Part shown: in pieces, positions 62,155 through 64,000 of the stretch | How the letters are laid out: every line of letters starts with the position of its first letter | Position numbering within the stretch: the stretch's first letter is position 1 | Source of the DNA: Agrypnia vestita | Taxonomy: Eukaryota > Arthropoda > Insecta > Trichoptera > Phryganeidae | Assembly (NCBI GenBank): GCA_016648135.1 | Contig: JADDOH010001519.1 | Span: 124,001 to 188,000, forward strand | DNA: 64,000 nt | Direction: 5' to 3' | The notes under the pieces: model-generated | The model's database searches: none | What the model was told of the DNA's origin: nothing | What the model saw: the letters and a program-made list of their open reading frames with translations, nothing else | Program-made: the position numbers and the translations under genes

Positions 62155-62572
62155 TATATTTTTAACCAATATGTTAATATCAAAAATCATATCACAGAAC
62201 TACAACTCCTACCTATACATATTTATGCGGTCCTCCATTTTTTTTTAATTGTCTGAGAGGGTTTTCACATGAGTATAAATTAATTAGTAGTTCTACAGAC
62301 TTACCTCGGATGTATACTTTATAAATGTCAATGTTTTTTAATATTAGTCAGAAATAGAATTAGAAATATAATCTATTATCTATTACTTTGGATTCAAACC
62401 TATCCTAGGAATGCAACTGACTTTATTTTTGGAATTAAAAAAAGTTATCTATGCCTCGTTTGAAGTCGTAAGTAAATATTGTATTAACTATTTACAAGAT
62501 ATCCAGTTTATTTTGTGCACTGCAGAGTTAATATGTGTTTATTTTCCAAGAATCTGTCAATGCCCTTTAATA

Positions 62573-63094
62573 CAGTAAAACCTCGTTAATTCGACATTCA
62601 AGGACCCAAAAATAACCATTTCGAATTACGCGGAACCCCGTTAATTCGAAATTCAAGGCACAAAGAAAAATTAAAAGTCGCAATACAATTGCGAAATTCG
62701 CCAAAAATCGTAAAACTCGTCAAAAAAGTCATTAATTTAGTGAAAAACGTGTATTTTGCATATTTCAAGAAATCATTTTGAAAACTTAATATTTATTATG
62801 CTAATACGGGGCATTTATATTACTAAAATGCCCGATATTGATATATTTGTTGTTCTCACTTGCGAAAAAATCGAAATAAAAATCAAAATATTTTTTCAAT
62901 TTCGTCAAATTTAAAAAAATCGAATTATGTGAACTAAAACGTATTGATTTATTGCGCAAGATACTAAAAATTATTTCGAATTTAATCGAGGTTAATCTAC
63001 TATGAAATTAGCATTTTGGGACTTGTGGGTTTTAATAATTTCGAATTATGGCGAATTTCGAATTACAGGGGTTTGAATTGACGGGGTTTTACTG
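62573..63094. mobile_element. pogo/Tigger-type MITE
   Basis: The ends CAGTAAAACCTCGTTAATTC and 'GAATTGACGGGGTTTTACTG' are flanked by TA on both sides (62571-62572, 63095-63096). The interior is crowded with AATTCGA / TCGAATT words in both orientations. No transposase is encoded. A piece of the same family lies inside the Harbinger element at about 29050-29130. Confidence 0.9.
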
Positions 63095-63817
63095 TATTTT
63101 TTATCGATAGATTAAAGTATACTATTTCAATAATATCTATATATTTCAAAATTCTGGCTTTATCTGGACTTCTTTGTATTTTTTTAAGAATCCAAATCCA
63201 CTTTGACATGTGTGTTTACTAACTCAATTTCTGTGAATTAGTCAACCATGTTGCATAGAGACTTTTATAGAGATTCATTTTGTATTGGTAAAGAAAACGA
63301 TGATGTATTGAAAAATGTCTGACTGACAATGAATTGTGGTATGCACAAAGTACCAGAGAATTAATAATGTTATCAGACAACAATATTTAGGAGGTACAGG
63401 GGGACTATTTTAAAAAAATAAAGCGTTAACTCATAATAATTTAATGTAACTGCTATGAAAGCATATGTTAAACTACTTTTCAATATAATCCTTTTTGACG
63501 TCCAAGCATTTTTGACACCAGCAAACAAGCTTGACATTCTCTCATTAAAAAAATCTGCCGCTTATTTCTTGAATCAGTTATTGAAAGTTTCATAGACCCT
63601 GTCGTTGGTCTTTGCGTGAATCTCTCGCAGTGCGTTTTTTTAAATTTCGGGAAAATATTAAAGATGGAAACCCTAAATGTACGTGGTTTATAAGGGAGCA
63701 TTTAAAAAATTAATCAACAATCACATCTCGCAATCACCAGTCACAGGTAACAGATGAATAAGAATGGTTGAATGAAAGAAAAGTTATTTAACCTGTTTTT
63801 ATTTTATCCTATTCCAG
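63095..63817. other. Intron remainder, no feature supported
   Basis: A 73-codon minus-strand open stretch at 63480-63701 with surrounding 'TTCAATATAATCCTTTTTGACG' might be a decayed transposon end. Motif support is too weak to call. Confidence 0.4.
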
Positions 63818-63933
63818 ACTTACATTGGCCAAGTACTGATAGCAGTGAACCCCTACAAAAACCTCCCCTTATATACAGAGGAACAAATTCAAGAGTATGC
63901 CAAGAAGCACTTCTTCGAGGCTCCGCCGCATGT
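63818..63933 (+). CDS. Myo61F: Class I myosin (Myo1C/Myo61F-like), second coding exon
   Basis: The acceptor CTATTCCAG ends at 63817 and the donor GTGAGT starts at 63934. It encodes TYIGQVLIAVNPYKNLPLY, then TEEQIQEYAKKHFFEAPPH and the first two bases of a Val codon (phase 2). 'IYTYIG.VL(V/I).(V/A)NPY..L.(I/L)Y....' is the conserved opening of the myosin motor core just before the P-loop. The ATP-binding GESGAGKT segment would be expected in the next exons, outside the window. It joins the first exon in frame (..NENIIY|TYIGQ..) with no residue lost. The gene therefore runs rightward out of the window and is partial here. Confidence 0.93.
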
Positions 63934-63956
63934 GTGAGTATACCATCTCAACTTCC

Positions 63957-64000
63957 TTCATCATCACTGTTGGCGCTACAACCCTCGGTGGGTCTTGGCC
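63957..64000 (-). pseudogene. LINE 3' end cut by the window edge
   Basis: The minus strand reads '..KTHRGL' then stop, followed by 'CGCCAACAGTGATGATGAAGG'. This is the reverse-complement counterpart of the LINE end at 4920-4960. It lies 24 bp inside intron 2 of the myosin, antisense to it. The rest is outside the window. Confidence 0.7.

Larger units (their letters stand above)
59262..63817 (+). other. Myo61F: Intron 1 of the class I myosin (4556 bp)
   Basis: It runs from GTAAGT to ...TTATCCTATTCCAG and joins TAT to ACT between codons. It contains many repeats: a large inverted-repeat element, a T2 piece, a Tourist MITE, a SINE, a LINE relic, a full MITE T and a pogo-type MITE. These account for roughly half of its length. 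No conserved non-repeat block that would suggest an alternative exon was recognised. Confidence 0.85.

Noticed and set aside
63480..63701. Transposase C-terminus on the minus strand
   Set aside because: Some resemblance to Tc1/mariner tails in length and position, but no DD(E/D) motif or terminal repeat could be identified.
1..64000. CRISPR array, operon or bacterial gene cluster
   Set aside because: No regularly spaced identical repeats with unique spacers and no dense coding; spliced myosin exons and eukaryotic transposons show nuclear animal DNA.

Overview
This window is AT-rich animal DNA dominated by dead and non-autonomous transposons, and everything points to an insect. The only host gene I can support is the 5' end of a class I (unconventional) myosin of the Myo1C / Drosophila Myo61F type. 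It lies at the right edge on the + strand, with a first coding exon at 59117-59261 and a second at 63818-63933, and continues beyond the window. The repeats also fit an insect: a cecropia/irritans-like mariner, RTE-like LINE tails ending in (GAT)n or (GAA)n, the 'ACTAG..GCCCGCGCGGCTTCGC' repeat, and several tRNA-derived SINEs. A lepidopteran is my first guess, but this is inference from repeat style only.

Layout. 1-2.5 kb: a SINE and a mariner with intact ends but an internal deletion. 2.5-6.6 kb: two copies of an ~820-bp PIF/Harbinger-type element that keeps a MADF-like coding exon, plus a nested foldback/MITE complex and a LINE tail. 7-11 kb: paired-arm MITEs, tRNA-like SINEs and a Tourist-like MITE. 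12.9-14.6 kb: a foldback MITE and a 4 x 115-bp tandem array. 16-22 kb: LINE reverse-transcriptase tails and short inverted-repeat elements. 23.8-26.7 kb: SINEs and a pogo-like element with a PHD-finger remnant. 27.5-30.3 kb: a hAT end, a Harbinger element carrying a transposase N-terminus, and a repeat with a hammerhead-ribozyme-like motif. 33-34.7 kb: a hAT MITE with exact 8-bp target duplications; nested inside it is a repeat with a dense array of heat-shock-element pentamers. 35-38 kb: an LTR-like repeat and a minisatellite. 38.8-46.8 kb: further Harbinger, Tourist and T-family MITEs, LINE tails and a TATA/HSE-like region. 48-56 kb: a second hAT MITE, a second LTR-like copy, SINEs, an RTE tail and a three-level nested insertion. 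58.3-64 kb: a LINE 3' end and then the myosin gene, whose ~4.6-kb first intron holds at least six repeats.

No complete, intact protein-coding gene other than the myosin start is visible. The main interest lies in regulatory-like and ribozyme-like motifs riding on repeats, in element boundaries that can be fixed to the base by target duplications, and in captured coding exons. Family names rest on termini, target duplications and short protein motifs; no database search was possible.
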